A stretch of DNA of 17,384 nt from an uncultured Clostridia bacterium (GCA_948439925.1 CAOJNR010000002.1:1-17384), one strand, 5' to 3'. Counted from the stretch's first letter, positions 1 through 8,500 are shown. Translations and numbers: made by a program. Notes: generated from the letters alone by a model not told the origin.

Positions 1-6
1 CCTCCT
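1..6 (-). promoter_or_regulatory. Ribosome binding site of a gene beyond the left edge
   Basis: Read on the minus strand the window ends in AGGAGG, a perfect Shine-Dalgarno core. The start codon of a minus-strand gene must lie a few bases outside the window. The promoter at 33-62 would transcribe it with a leader of about 25-30 bases. Nothing of the coding sequence is visible, so the product is unknown. Confidence 0.6.
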
Positions 7-32
7 ATCTTGTCTGTTTCTTAGATAAAAAT

Positions 33-62
33 ATTATACCTCAAAGTCCCCCCCCTAGTCAA
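33..62 (-). promoter_or_regulatory. Sigma-A-like promoter with a G8 tract in its spacer
   Basis: On the minus strand a -35 box TTGACT (57-62) and a perfect -10 box TATAAT (33-38) are separated by 18 bases. The spacer is A, then eight G, then nine mixed bases. A run of eight G is very unusual in this AT-rich sequence. The promoter points at the AGGAGG at the left edge. Because spacer length affects sigma-A promoter strength, loss of one G would give the optimal 17-base spacing. Confidence 0.65.
48..55. repeat. C8/G8 homopolymer tract in promoter spacer
   Basis: Eight consecutive C on the plus strand (G on the transcribed-gene strand), located wholly between the -35 and -10 boxes. It is a candidate slippage site. 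The only other G/C homopolymer I noticed of comparable length is at 13548-13556, also inside a promoter spacer. Confidence 0.8.
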
Positions 63-218
63 CTAAATCCGACAGAAAAGTCACGCCCTTTTTGCGTTTC
101 CGTTTTGAAAGAAAGGCTTTGAAAGTTAATTGGATTTAATCATATATATTATACTCAAAAAATAAGTATTTACAAAATAAAATACACATTTCTTTTGATA
201 CTAACTTAACATAAAACA

Positions 219-245
219 AAAAAGGCCTGATAAACAGGTCTTTTT
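219..245 (-). terminator. Intrinsic terminator of the sipL-like gene
   Basis: Hairpin with arms GGCCTG (224-229) and CAGGTC (235-240, one G-T pair), loop ATAAA, flanked by A5 (219-223) and T5 (241-245). It lies 24 bases after the stop of the sipL-like gene. The A and T flanks make it able to work in either direction. Confidence 0.8.
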
Positions 246-268
246 GGGAAGGATAAGGCTTAAAAATG

Positions 269-1783
269 TTATTTTGTTTTTTGATAGTAGAGCACAAGTC
301 CAGTATCCTCAGCGAGTGGGAAGACAACATCTGGGTTTTGTGCAAGAAGGATATCTTCTTTGACTCTTGCTTCTTTGGCGATATCCCAAAGTTCTTTGCC
401 AGCCTGACCATAGACAAGTTCCATTGCATAGTCTTTTTCTGGGAAAGACTCCATAGTTTCAGCCTCAGTGATAACGCTTGATAGCACATCATGGCAATAG
501 TTGACTGTGGCTTTCACTTTGGCGTCATAGAAGATTTCTCTGCCCTTCTTTGCAATGACATCAACATCACAGATAATCGCGTCAACTGTCAAAGTTCCCT
601 CAGTGTTTGCAACATTGAACTTGTCAGAGAGTGAGAATGGAATGTCAAGCTGAACACTATTGAGAGAGTTGTCTTCATCGTTAAGATAGATCACAAATGT
701 TCTTGCTATGCCTTCAATCACAACTTCTCCGTTTGAAAGATAACTGCTGGTCACTGTCACACTGTTTCCGCCAACAAAAAGTATCTTGTCAATGCGTGGT
801 TTTTCTTCTTCAAGTGTGAGAGAGCCGTCAATCTTGCCTTCAACAACCTCACTTTTGCAAACTCTTGTCATGTCAAATGAAGATGTTGTCACTTTGATTT
901 CGTTTTGAGTGCTGTAAAGGTCTTTGATAACCTGAACGCTTGCCTCTTCATAGGCTTTCACTTCGATTGTCACTGGAACATTCAAATTGATAACTGCGCC
1001 TTTTTCGCTCTCAACTGCTTCGATTGAAATATTGTCACGTTTAATAGACGCATAACCTTCCACAAGGCTTTCTCTGCTTGCGCCTTCAAGTTCAACTTCC
1101 TCTTTGAAAGATTCTGTCACATATCCACTTTCAAACTTGCCTTCGTCAGTCACATACAAAACGCGCGTTACAACATCGCCAGAAACGGAAACAAAGTTCA
1201 CTCCGCTCTCAACATTTTTAACTATAACTTGACTTTCTCCAAGTAAAATTGTTTTAACATTTCCACGAGGAGAGAGTTCACTGCTGATGTTTACCGTTTC
1301 ACTAGCTTCACCAATAAGTCTGATAACTTGAATTTCTTCGCTCTTAAAGCAAACGTCTTGGTCATCAGTTTTAATTGACTGAATTTCTTGGCTGTGAATT
1401 ATTTGACCACTTTGCTCCACTTGACAAACAAGCCTAAAACTGTCAGCACTCGTGCTTGACACTTCACAGTCAATAACCTTAACGCTTATAATTGCCTTGT
1501 CACCTGTTGAAATGTTATCACCTTCAAATTTTGAAGTGAATGGGCAACATGATTTTGCGCAAAGCGTTTCGCCGTTTTCGCTGAGATAAACCACGCTGAC
1601 ATCAACACAACCTGCAAAATTGATAACACCATTTAAAACTTCACAAGTGTTAACGTTTGCGTCAGTGCTGAGTGCGAGAAGCTTGGTTGCTCCTTCAACA
1701 GAAACAGCGCAATCAACAGAAAATTCTCCTCTGTTCAATTTTTCCTTTTTCACAATGCTGAAATTGTTACTTTCAAATGCCAT
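269..1783 (-). CDS. sipL: SipL-like spore coat morphogenesis protein (SPOCS/DUF3794 + LysM)
   Basis: Predicted 504-residue protein. It shows three SPOCS (DUF3794) repeats at roughly residues 27-125, 185-290 and 305-430, rich in beta strand, with patterns such as VVIEGIARTFVIYL followed by an IPFS segment. A C-terminal LysM-like module (about 455-502) contains GKELWDIAKEA and ends in a short hydrophobic strand. This architecture is that of clostridial SipL, which binds SpoIVA through its LysM domain and is needed for coat assembly around the forespore. There is no signal peptide, as expected for a mother-cell protein. I chose the ATG at 1783 because GGAGGGG lies just upstream of it; an ATG four codons earlier overlaps that ribosome binding site. 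A weak sigma-E-like pair (TCATACTT, then CGTAAATA 13 bases on) lies at about 1805-1836. It diverges from veg. Confidence 0.75.
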   Translation of the reverse strand: MAFESNNFSIVKKEKLNRGEFSVDCAVSVEGATKLLALSTDANVNTCEVLNGVINFAGCVDVSVVYLSENGETLCAKSCCPFTSKFEGDNISTGDKAIISVKVIDCEVSSTSADSFRLVCQVEQSGQIIHSQEIQSIKTDDQDVCFKSEEIQVIRLIGEASETVNISSELSPRGNVKTILLGESQVIVKNVESGVNFVSVSGDVVTRVLYVTDEGKFESGYVTESFKEEVELEGASRESLVEGYASIKRDNISIEAVESEKGAVINLNVPVTIEVKAYEEASVQVIKDLYSTQNEIKVTTSSFDMTRVCKSEVVEGKIDGSLTLEEEKPRIDKILFVGGNSVTVTSSYLSNGEVVIEGIARTFVIYLNDEDNSLNSVQLDIPFSLSDKFNVANTEGTLTVDAIICDVDVIAKKGREIFYDAKVKATVNYCHDVLSSVITEAETMESFPEKDYAMELVYGQAGKELWDIAKEARVKEDILLAQNPDVVFPLAEDTGLVLYYQKTK

Positions 1784-1905
1784 TTTCCCCTCCATGATTT
1801 ACACGATATATTTACGAGGGAAATTGAAAAAGTATGACTAAATTGTTTAAAAAGTTTAACTTTTGGCAAAAAATATTTTAGATATTTATCAAAGGAGATA
1901 TATTT

Positions 1906-2133
1906 ATGAGAAAAATTAACCTTGGACTCGACGAAGTCAAAGAAAAAATCAAAGCACTAAAAGGCAATGAAGTTGAAATGAACATCAACCGTGGTCGAAA
2001 AAAAATTGATACTATTAGCGGTGTGATAAAAGACGTATACCCAAGCGTGTTCACTGTCAAAACAGAAGCGCAAGGACAAATCCAGACTTTTTCTTACTTT
2101 GATGTTATGTGTGGTAATGTTGTTATTTTGTGA
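1906..2133 (+). CDS. veg: Veg family protein
   Basis: Small 75-residue protein of the Veg (DUF1021) family. Diagnostic features are the basic stretch NRGRKK (about residues 28-33), the central SGVIKDVYPSVFTV segment and the SYFDVMCGNV segment near the C-terminus, which match the conserved GRRK, YPSVF and SY-DVL pattern of the family. The length is usual. In Bacillus subtilis, Veg is reported to promote biofilm formation by antagonising SinR, and the gene sits in a sporulation neighbourhood. AAAGGAGA at 1891-1898 precedes the ATG at a good distance. The gene is divergent from the sipL-like gene; I could not identify a convincing sigma-A promoter in the 120-base gap. A terminator follows at 2258-2281. 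Confidence 0.9.
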   Translation: MRKINLGLDEVKEKIKALKGNEVEMNINRGRKKIDTISGVIKDVYPSVFTVKTEAQGQIQTFSYFDVMCGNVVIL

Positions 2134-2257
2134 TAAGTTAATTTATTTATATTAATATATTAAATTAAATATATCTAATTTATGTTTTAGCTTTATTATA
2201 TACGAAATAAAAACTCATATGAAATTTTTATAAAATCACGATAAAAGTGCCTAAACA

Positions 2258-2281
2258 AAAAAACGTCATAAGACGTTTTTT
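2258..2281. terminator. Bidirectional terminator between veg and rpe
   Basis: Perfect hairpin ACGTC (2263-2267), loop ATAA, GACGT (2272-2276), flanked by A5 on the left and T5 on the right. It sits between the convergent 3' ends of veg (+) and rpe (-), so it can serve both. The 120 bases between veg and this hairpin are very AT-rich and show nothing else. Confidence 0.85.
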
Positions 2282-2294
2282 ATATATAAAACAA

Positions 2295-2960
2295 TTATCT
2301 TCCTTTAAGCTTTTTTATCATTTCTTCGCGATTCTCAGCTTTATAAAAACAATTCCCACTAACAAGAATATCCACACCAGCATCAATAAGAGTTTTGGCA
2401 TTGCTTTCGTTCACACCACCATCCACTTCAATTTTAAAATTAAGTCCGTTCTGATCACGGAAACGCGCTATCTCCTTTATTTTTTCAAGTGTTTCAGGAA
2501 TAAACTTTTGTCCGCTCATGCCCGGCTCAACACTCATAACAAGAAGCACATCAATGTTATAACAGAAAAGTCTTACATCCTTGAATTCAGTTTCGGGCTT
2601 GATTGAAAGTCCAGCAAGAGCCTTGCCTTGATGAATAAGGTCAATCGCTTTGACGATATCTTCTTTCTTTGAAAAAGCCTCATAGTGAATTGTCAAAATG
2701 TTCGCACCTGCTTGAATATATTTTGGCAAACTTTCAAGAGGCTCGTTTGTCATAAGGTGAACATCAAGCATACAACTTGTGTTTTGGTTTATATTTGAAA
2801 CAAGAGTGTGGTCAAAAGTTTTGTTTGAAACAAAAAGTCCGTCCATAACATCACAGTGAATCATGTCAACAATGGACTGAATTGATTTTGTGTATTCGAT
2901 TATCCCCTGAAAACTTTTAACTGAAAGAGTTGAAACTGAAATATATGTTTGCTTTTCCAT
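2295..2960 (-). CDS. rpe: Ribulose-phosphate 3-epimerase, divergent
   Basis: Predicted 221-residue TIM-barrel enzyme interconverting ribulose 5-phosphate and xylulose 5-phosphate in the pentose phosphate pathway. The metal and catalytic residues are present: HCDVMDG (about 35-41), DVHLM (about 66-70), the SVEPGMSGQ loop (about 142-150) and EVDGG (about 177-181). Departures from the usual family text are SVSTLSVKSF where most have SILSADF, FVSNKTF where most have FVPN-TFG, and SGNCFY where most have AGSA-F. Activity therefore looks likely, but the protein is divergent. AAAGGAG precedes the ATG. It is last in the priA cluster, 10 bases after rsgA, as rpe commonly is in Firmicutes. Confidence 0.85.
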   Translation of the reverse strand: MEKQTYISVSTLSVKSFQGIIEYTKSIQSIVDMIHCDVMDGLFVSNKTFDHTLVSNINQNTSCMLDVHLMTNEPLESLPKYIQAGANILTIHYEAFSKKEDIVKAIDLIHQGKALAGLSIKPETEFKDVRLFCYNIDVLLVMSVEPGMSGQKFIPETLEKIKEIARFRDQNGLNFKIEVDGGVNESNAKTLIDAGVDILVSGNCFYKAENREEMIKKLKGR

Positions 2961-2970
2961 AATTTCTCCT

Positions 2971-3810
2971 TTAATATTTTTTGAACTGTTGAAGTTCTTG
3001 CAAAATTTTAAGATAGTTTAAATAGCGCATCTTTGAAATTTCACCATTCTTCACACTTTCTATTATACCACATTTATCATGTTTTTGGTGCAGGCAAGAT
3101 GAAAATTTACAATTTTGCCTAGCTTTTAAAAAATCAGGATAATATGTTGAAAGTTCACGTGGACTTAGGTCACTCACCATAGTAAGTTCCAACATTGAAA
3201 AACCTGCTGTGTCTGCCAAATATCCCTTTTCAAAGGCGAACAATTCAACCAGTCTTGTTGTCTGTTTCCCTCTTTGCACTTTGGCAGAAAGATTGCCGAT
3301 TTCACAAACTGCCTTACCCAAAAGAACATTCATAATTGATGACTTGCCAACTGCGCTTTGTCCAGCAAGAGCGCATGTTCCTTGAATTTCTTTCTTTAAT
3401 TCATCAAAATTTGCGTTTTTTGTTGAAATTTCAATTATTTTACATGCATTTTTATAGTTTTTTCGCGTTTCACAAATAAAATCATCACTTGCAATGTCAG
3501 TTTTATTGACAACAAGAATTGGCTCAATTCCATTCACAAAACAATAAACCATCATTTTGTCAACCAAAACAAAATCTGGTTTTGGCAATGGCGCTATCAC
3601 AATAAACAACCTGTCAAGATTGGCAAGCGGAGGACGAATGAGGAGATTTTTTCTTGGCATAACTTTTTCAATAGTTTTATCAAACTCAACTTTATCGCCA
3701 ACAAAAACACCCTGTTTTTTGAGAGTGCCCTTGCCACTGACGATATAACTTCTTCCGTCTGACAGAACGGTGAAAAGGTTTGCATTTTTCTTTGTTACAA
3801 TTCCTTCCAT
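2971..3810 (-). CDS. rsgA: Ribosome small-subunit-dependent GTPase RsgA
   Basis: 279-residue circularly permuted GTPase that acts in late 30S subunit assembly. In order: an N-terminal OB-fold (about 1-60), the NKTD G4 motif, then the Walker A G1 motif GQSAVGKSS, a GKQTTR G2 region, DTAGF as G3, and a C-terminal zinc region with C-x4-C-x-H-x5-C spacing (CKFSSCLHQKHDKC). G4 before G1 is the family hallmark. The ATG at 3810 is preceded by GGGGAGG and overlaps the rlmN stop codon by one base (TAATG), implying translational coupling. An in-frame upstream ATG at 3852 lies inside rlmN and lacks this site. In many Firmicutes stp and prkC stand between rlmN and rsgA; here they are absent. Confidence 0.93.
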   Translation of the reverse strand: MEGIVTKKNANLFTVLSDGRSYIVSGKGTLKKQGVFVGDKVEFDKTIEKVMPRKNLLIRPPLANLDRLFIVIAPLPKPDFVLVDKMMVYCFVNGIEPILVVNKTDIASDDFICETRKNYKNACKIIEISTKNANFDELKKEIQGTCALAGQSAVGKSSIMNVLLGKAVCEIGNLSAKVQRGKQTTRLVELFAFEKGYLADTAGFSMLELTMVSDLSPRELSTYYPDFLKARQNCKFSSCLHQKHDKCGIIESVKNGEISKMRYLNYLKILQELQQFKKY

Positions 3811-4838
3811 TAGACCTCCCCGCGAAGTATCTGATTTCGAAGTTGCCCGCACGCTCCACCGATATCTTCACCAAGTGTTCTTCTGACAGTTGCAGAAACC
3901 TTCTCTTTTTCAAGTGCGTCTTTAAACGCATAACATTCCTCACGCGAGGTTGATTTGAGAGTTCTTTCCTTAACCTCGTTAAGCGGAATGATATTCACAT
4001 GGCAAGGAAAACCTCGCAAAAGTTTGCCAAGCTCGCTTGCACAAGCGATTGAATTGTTGACACCTTTTATAAGTGTGTATTCAAACACAACCCTTCTTCC
4101 AGTTTTTTGAAAATAGTATTTGCATGCACTGATTATTTCACTTATTGAAAAACTGTTTGCAACTGGCATAGACATTTTTCTGATTTCATCATTTGACGCG
4201 TGAAGAGAAATTGTAAGCGTCACTGCAAATCCATCATCTGCTAGGTTATAAATTCTTGGCACAAGACCGCAAGTTGAAAGCGAGATATTACGCTGACTGA
4301 TATTTATTCCGTCTTCGCTTGACACCAATCGCAGAAATTTTGTGACTTCGTCATAGTTGTCAAGCGGTTCGCCACTGCCCATAAGTACAAGATTGGTAAT
4401 CTTTCTGCTTTTTGCATCTCCACCTTGGTCACGGTTGACCAATAAAACTTGCCCTAACATTTCACCAGCCGTTAGGTTTCTTATAAGGCCTTTCAATGTG
4501 GAAGCACAAAACTTGCATCCCATTCGACAGCCAACTTGCGTGGAAAGGCAAAGAGTGTTTCCATACTTATATTTCATAAGCACACCTTCAACAATATTGC
4601 CGTCACCAAATGAAAAGACATATTTGATTGTTCCATCACGGCTTGTAAACTTTCGTTCAATTTTATATTTGGGGTAACTTTCAATAATTTCTATTGGAAG
4701 GTTTTTGGGAAGAACGGTGATTTCACTCAAAGATTTTCCTGCATAAATGCCATCAAAAAGTTGCGTGCCTCTAAATGCGGGCAAGCCTAAATTCTTAACA
4801 AAATCTTGCATTTCACTCTTTGTTAAATCAGACAGCAT
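3810..4838 (-). CDS. rlmN: Dual-specificity RNA methyltransferase RlmN
   Basis: 342-residue radical SAM enzyme that methylates C2 of adenosine 2503 in 23S rRNA and of A37 in some tRNAs. The cluster-binding motif is CRMGCKFC (CxxxCxxC), preceded by TLCLSTQVG, which carries an upstream cysteine. The catalytic C-terminal cysteine is in the GACGQL motif, within 12 residues of the end. An MGSGEPLDNYD segment forms the usual GGE-type SAM-binding region. The length is typical. AGAAGGA lies upstream of the ATG, 14 bases after the fmt stop, and the 3' end overlaps rsgA by one base. Part of the priA-to-rpe operon. Confidence 0.95.
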   Translation of the reverse strand: MLSDLTKSEMQDFVKNLGLPAFRGTQLFDGIYAGKSLSEITVLPKNLPIEIIESYPKYKIERKFTSRDGTIKYVFSFGDGNIVEGVLMKYKYGNTLCLSTQVGCRMGCKFCASTLKGLIRNLTAGEMLGQVLLVNRDQGGDAKSRKITNLVLMGSGEPLDNYDEVTKFLRLVSSEDGINISQRNISLSTCGLVPRIYNLADDGFAVTLTISLHASNDEIRKMSMPVANSFSISEIISACKYYFQKTGRRVVFEYTLIKGVNNSIACASELGKLLRGFPCHVNIIPLNEVKERTLKSTSREECYAFKDALEKEKVSATVRRTLGEDIGGACGQLRNQILRGEV

Positions 4839-4852
4839 TTTTTATCCTTCTC

Positions 4853-5770
4853 TTAATTTATCTTTTTGCCTTCAATGCTAAAACCATTGAGAAAATCCTT
4901 CCCACTCACAAACTTGCCACTCTTGCTTTGGCATGAAGAAATCTCAACTGCTCCGCCATTGCAAGCAAGAATAAAACGCTTTTTGCTTTCAAGCACTTGC
5001 CCTATCGTTAAGTTTTGCCCAGCGAATTCGACTGAAACATCTCTGAGCTTTTGAACTTTCAGTCTTTGCCCGTCGATCAATATGTAAACGCCATACTCAC
5101 AAAGTGCGCGCGACTTATTCACAAGCTCTGTTGCCGATAAGTTCAAATCAAGAAAGCAATCTTCTTTCACGATTTTTTTGCAAAAAGTCGCTTGATTTTC
5201 ATCCTGCTCAACAGCTTTTATACTGCCACTTTCAATTTGGTTAAGCACCTCGATAAGCATATCACCGCCAAGCCCCGCAAGCCTATTTTCAAGCGTTAAA
5301 TAATTATCTTCGTCATCAATCTGAACTTTTTTCTGCATATATATCGCTCCTGCGTCAACTGCTCTAACCACATTCATGATTGTCACACCAGTTTCGTTAT
5401 CATCAGCAAGCAATGCCGATTGGATAGGTGTTGCTCCGCGATATTTTGGCAGAAGTGACGGATGAACATTGATACATGGCGCAAGCGCCAAAAAGTTTTC
5501 CCTAAGAATTTGACCGAAAGATGCAGTGACAGCAATGTCAAATTGCACTTTCTTTATATCCTCCACATGCTCGCAAACCTTTTCATAATCAAAAACTTTT
5601 ATGTTGTTTTCATTTGCAAAGGTTTTCACATCGGTCGGTGTCAACTTATGTCCGCGACCAGAAGGCCTATCAGGCTGAGTGACAACCGCCACCACTTCAT
5701 GATGTGATGCACAAAGTTTTTTCAAAATTTCAACCGAAAACCTTGGGCTTCCCAAAAACAAAACCTTCAT
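4853..5770 (-). CDS. fmt: Methionyl-tRNA formyltransferase
   Basis: 305-residue enzyme that formylates Met-tRNAfMet using 10-formyltetrahydrofolate, needed for initiation. The N-terminal hydrolase fold starts KVLFLGSPRFS; QPDRPSGRG is the tRNA-acceptor insertion region. The catalytic Asn and His lie in INVHPSLLP, followed by KYRGATPIQ, and the catalytic Asp is in VDAGAIY. A C-terminal OB-like domain (about 205-300) follows. I chose the ATG at 5770 because AGGTG lies six bases upstream; a GTG six bases earlier would overlap the def stop. Fmt and Def act at opposite ends of the same formyl-methionine cycle and are adjacent here, two bases apart. Confidence 0.95.
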   Translation of the reverse strand: MKVLFLGSPRFSVEILKKLCASHHEVVAVVTQPDRPSGRGHKLTPTDVKTFANENNIKVFDYEKVCEHVEDIKKVQFDIAVTASFGQILRENFLALAPCINVHPSLLPKYRGATPIQSALLADDNETGVTIMNVVRAVDAGAIYMQKKVQIDDEDNYLTLENRLAGLGGDMLIEVLNQIESGSIKAVEQDENQATFCKKIVKEDCFLDLNLSATELVNKSRALCEYGVYILIDGQRLKVQKLRDVSVEFAGQNLTIGQVLESKKRFILACNGGAVEISSCQSKSGKFVSGKDFLNGFSIEGKKIN

Positions 5771-5772
5771 GC

Positions 5773-6240
5773 TCACCTCACAGACTTAAAGAACTTATCT
5801 TTATCAAGACTTTTATCAACAAACAATATCCCATCAAGGTGGTCAATTTCATGACAAAGGCATCTGGCGAGCAATTTCTCACCAGTGATAGTAAAAGGAT
5901 AGCCATATCGGTCTTGCGCCTCAACAGTGACCTTGTATGGTCTTGCAACACGGCCAGAAAATTTGCCGACAGACAGACAGCCTTCCTCTTCAATTTCTTC
6001 ACCTTCTGACATGATAATCTTAGGATTGATAAGTTCTGCTGAAAGGCCATTAACATCAATGACAACAACACGCCTTAAAACACCCACTTGAATTCCAGCC
6101 AATCCAATTCCATCATTTTTATACATTGTTTCTTTCATATCATCAAGCAGTTGCCATAAATCTTCGTCAAAGTGCTTAACAGGCTTTGACTTTTTTCTCA
6201 AAATATCTTCTCCAAACTTTACAACTTTTCTAACTGCCAT
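5773..6240 (-). CDS. def: Peptide deformylase
   Basis: 155-residue metalloenzyme that removes the formyl group from nascent protein N-termini. All three family motifs are visible: GIGLAGIQ (motif I; Gly replaces the common second Ala), EGCLS (motif II, metal-ligand Cys), and HEIDHLDG (motif III, two metal-ligand His and the catalytic Glu). The length fits a type 1 deformylase. AAAGGAG stands before the ATG. It begins 11 bases after priA and is followed at once by fmt. Confidence 0.96.
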   Translation of the reverse strand: MAVRKVVKFGEDILRKKSKPVKHFDEDLWQLLDDMKETMYKNDGIGLAGIQVGVLRRVVVIDVNGLSAELINPKIIMSEGEEIEEEGCLSVGKFSGRVARPYKVTVEAQDRYGYPFTITGEKLLARCLCHEIDHLDGILFVDKSLDKDKFFKSVR

Positions 6241-6251
6241 ATTTTCTCCTT

Positions 6252-8426
6252 TTACGATAAATTTTGTGGATTTATTTCAATAAAAACATTGCCTTTAACA
6301 AGACTGTTCACCTTTTCAAAAACTTCACTTTCAATCTCATCAGCATGGTCAAGTTTAACGCGAAGCAGAATTTGATATCGAAACTTATCCTGAATTTTCT
6401 TGATTGGCGATTTCATTGCGTCAAGATAAATAACCTCATCACCAAATCTTTCTTTTATTTTTACTATTTCATTATAGCACACTTTAAGTTCGTTTAGCGC
6501 TTTATTTTCGCTTTGATTTGAAAAAAGGACACGAATTATTCGTGAAAAAGGCGGAAATTCTGCCGTTTGACGAATATTTTCTTCCTTGCGAAAGAATCCT
6601 TTATAATCATAGTTCGACACAAATTTGTAAACGTAGTGCCTTGGTGCATAGGTTTGCAAAACAACCTTGCCTTCACTTCCGCCACGACCTGCTCTTCCAC
6701 TAACCTGAGTGATAAGTTGAAAAGTTCGCTCAGTGCTTCGATAATCAGCATGAAACAGGCTTTGGTCGGCATCAACAATTCCAACAAGCACAACATTTTC
6801 AAAGTCGTGACCTTTGGCAATCATCTGCGTTCCAACAAGAATGGCTGGGAGTGAATTTTTAAATTCATTAAGAATTTTTTGATGTGCATTCTTTGTTCCC
6901 GTCGTGTCATTATCCATTCTTAAAATTTTGACGTCTGGGAAAATTTTTTGAAGTTCACTCACAACCTTTTCAGTGCCAACTGCGCCTTGCTTGATATTTT
7001 CACTGCCACATTTTGGACACATGTCAAGCACATGAAACTGCTTGCCACAATAGTGGCATTTAAGCCTGTTGTCCTCTCGGTGATAAACCAAACTGACATC
7101 ACAATCGGTGCATTTCGCAATATAGCCACACTCACGGCAACGCATGAAAGATGAATAACCGCGACGATTTATAAACAGCATTGCCTGCTTTTTATTGTTT
7201 ATAACATTTGCAAGATCTGCAATGAGTTGATTGGAAAAGATTCCGCTGTTACCTCTTCTTATTTCGCTAACCATATCAATAATTTGGATTGACGGTAAGT
7301 CTTTTCCATTTGCCCTTGTTGGCATTTCCACCAATTTATATTCTTCATTTTTTGCTTTTTCATAACTTTCCACACTTGGTGTTGCCGAACCAAGAACCAA
7401 TGGGCAACTGTTAAATTCTGCCCTGAACTTTGCAACATCATGTGTCGAAAAACGTGGGTTGGACTCTGATATGTAACTCTGCTCATGCTCTTCATCAATG
7501 ATTATCACACCAAGATTTTCAAGAGGCGCAAAGATTGCACTTCGCGCACCAACTGCAATCCTAGCCTCGCCAGAAAAAAGCCTTTTCCATTCGTCAAAAC
7601 GCTCGCCAGCAGAAAGCCCGCTGTGAAGGATTGCAACTTGCTCACCAAAACGAGATTTAAAATGATTGAAAATTTGTGGCGTTAAAGAAATCTCTGGCAC
7701 AAGCATAATTGCACATTTGCCTTCTTTTAAAACTCGACTTATCAGGCGCATATACACTTCTGTCTTGCCTGACCCAGTTACTCCATGCAATAGATAGGTT
7801 TTATTTTCTTTTATTTTTTCTATTGCATTCTCTTGCATTTTGTTAAGAATAACACTGTTGGTTTCACCAAAATCTATATCTGGTCGGCGAGAGTGCTTTT
7901 GATATTCTTTTATTAAATAATCTTTCTCATATAGACTTTTAAGAGCAGAATATCCAAACTTCTCTGCCAAGATTGACGATTCTTCTTTTTCTACTTTTTT
8001 TAAATAATCAATTATATCTTGTTGCTTTTTTGCAGACTTTGATAAGATAATTTGAACGTCTTTATTTAGTTTATAAAAACTTTTAAAAATCTCTTTAACT
8101 TTGCCTTCGCGCATTTCTGTTGGAAGAAACAACCTTAAAATTGATGCCAAATTTAAGTGATTTTTCCTTGCCATAAATTTCATAAGTTCAATCATTTCTG
8201 GCTTTATGGCAGAGAAATCTTCAACCACTGATGAAATTGATTTTATTTTTGCCTCATCATAATCACATTTGTCTTTTATTCCCACAACAAAACCTTGAAG
8301 GTAGCGCGCGCCAAAAGGCACAATAACACGCATTCCCACCTTCACATCAAATCCTTCTGGAATCAAATAAGCAAAGACTTTGTCAAGCGCCTTGGCGTCT
8401 TGGTCAATGATCACATCAGCAAACAA
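6252..8426 (-). CDS. priA: Primosomal protein N' (replication restart helicase PriA)
   Basis: 724-residue superfamily 2 DNA helicase that restarts stalled replication forks by loading the replicative helicase. An N-terminal 3'-DNA-binding domain (about 1-110) precedes Walker A GVTGSGKTE and the DEEH box (IIDEEHEQSY). A zinc-binding block with paired CxxC motifs (CRECGY, CTDC, CHYC, CPKC) is followed by GTEKV and the motif VI region QVSGRAGRG. The start is TTG at 8426 with AAAGGAG upstream; no better ATG is nearby. It heads the priA-def-fmt-rlmN-rsgA-rpe run, probably transcribed from the promoter at 8502-8530. Confidence 0.95.
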   Translation of the reverse strand: MFADVIIDQDAKALDKVFAYLIPEGFDVKVGMRVIVPFGARYLQGFVVGIKDKCDYDEAKIKSISSVVEDFSAIKPEMIELMKFMARKNHLNLASILRLFLPTEMREGKVKEIFKSFYKLNKDVQIILSKSAKKQQDIIDYLKKVEKEESSILAEKFGYSALKSLYEKDYLIKEYQKHSRRPDIDFGETNSVILNKMQENAIEKIKENKTYLLHGVTGSGKTEVYMRLISRVLKEGKCAIMLVPEISLTPQIFNHFKSRFGEQVAILHSGLSAGERFDEWKRLFSGEARIAVGARSAIFAPLENLGVIIIDEEHEQSYISESNPRFSTHDVAKFRAEFNSCPLVLGSATPSVESYEKAKNEEYKLVEMPTRANGKDLPSIQIIDMVSEIRRGNSGIFSNQLIADLANVINNKKQAMLFINRRGYSSFMRCRECGYIAKCTDCDVSLVYHREDNRLKCHYCGKQFHVLDMCPKCGSENIKQGAVGTEKVVSELQKIFPDVKILRMDNDTTGTKNAHQKILNEFKNSLPAILVGTQMIAKGHDFENVVLVGIVDADQSLFHADYRSTERTFQLITQVSGRAGRGGSEGKVVLQTYAPRHYVYKFVSNYDYKGFFRKEENIRQTAEFPPFSRIIRVLFSNQSENKALNELKVCYNEIVKIKERFGDEVIYLDAMKSPIKKIQDKFRYQILLRVKLDHADEIESEVFEKVNSLVKGNVFIEINPQNLS

Positions 8427-8467
8427 AGTTTTCTCCTTTTTTTATTTAATTTGAATAGATAAATTTC

Positions 8468-8500
8468 AAAAAAAATCCTATTGCCACTATATGACAATAG
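8468..8500 (-). terminator. Intrinsic terminator after rpoZ
   Basis: Minus-strand hairpin of eight pairs: CTATTGTC (8500-8493) with GGCAATAG (8485-8478), one T-G pair, loop of seven, then GA and a T8 run (8475-8468). It would stop or reduce read-through from rpoZ into priA. The promoter at 8502-8530 is predicted to start RNA inside the left arm, so such transcripts could not fold the full hairpin. Confidence 0.65.

Noticed and set aside
2134..2257. AT-rich stretch with many TTAA/TATA repeats after veg
   Set aside because: It is low complexity only; no stable palindrome, promoter pair or open frame that I can support.
3811..3852. Upstream in-frame ATG for rsgA at 3852
   Set aside because: It lies inside the rlmN coding region without a ribosome site; the ATG at 3810 has GGGGAGG and the OB-fold begins there.
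5704..6009. Plus-strand open frame across the fmt/def junction
   Set aside because: Antisense to two clearly identified genes with all motifs intact; no ribosome site or promoter.
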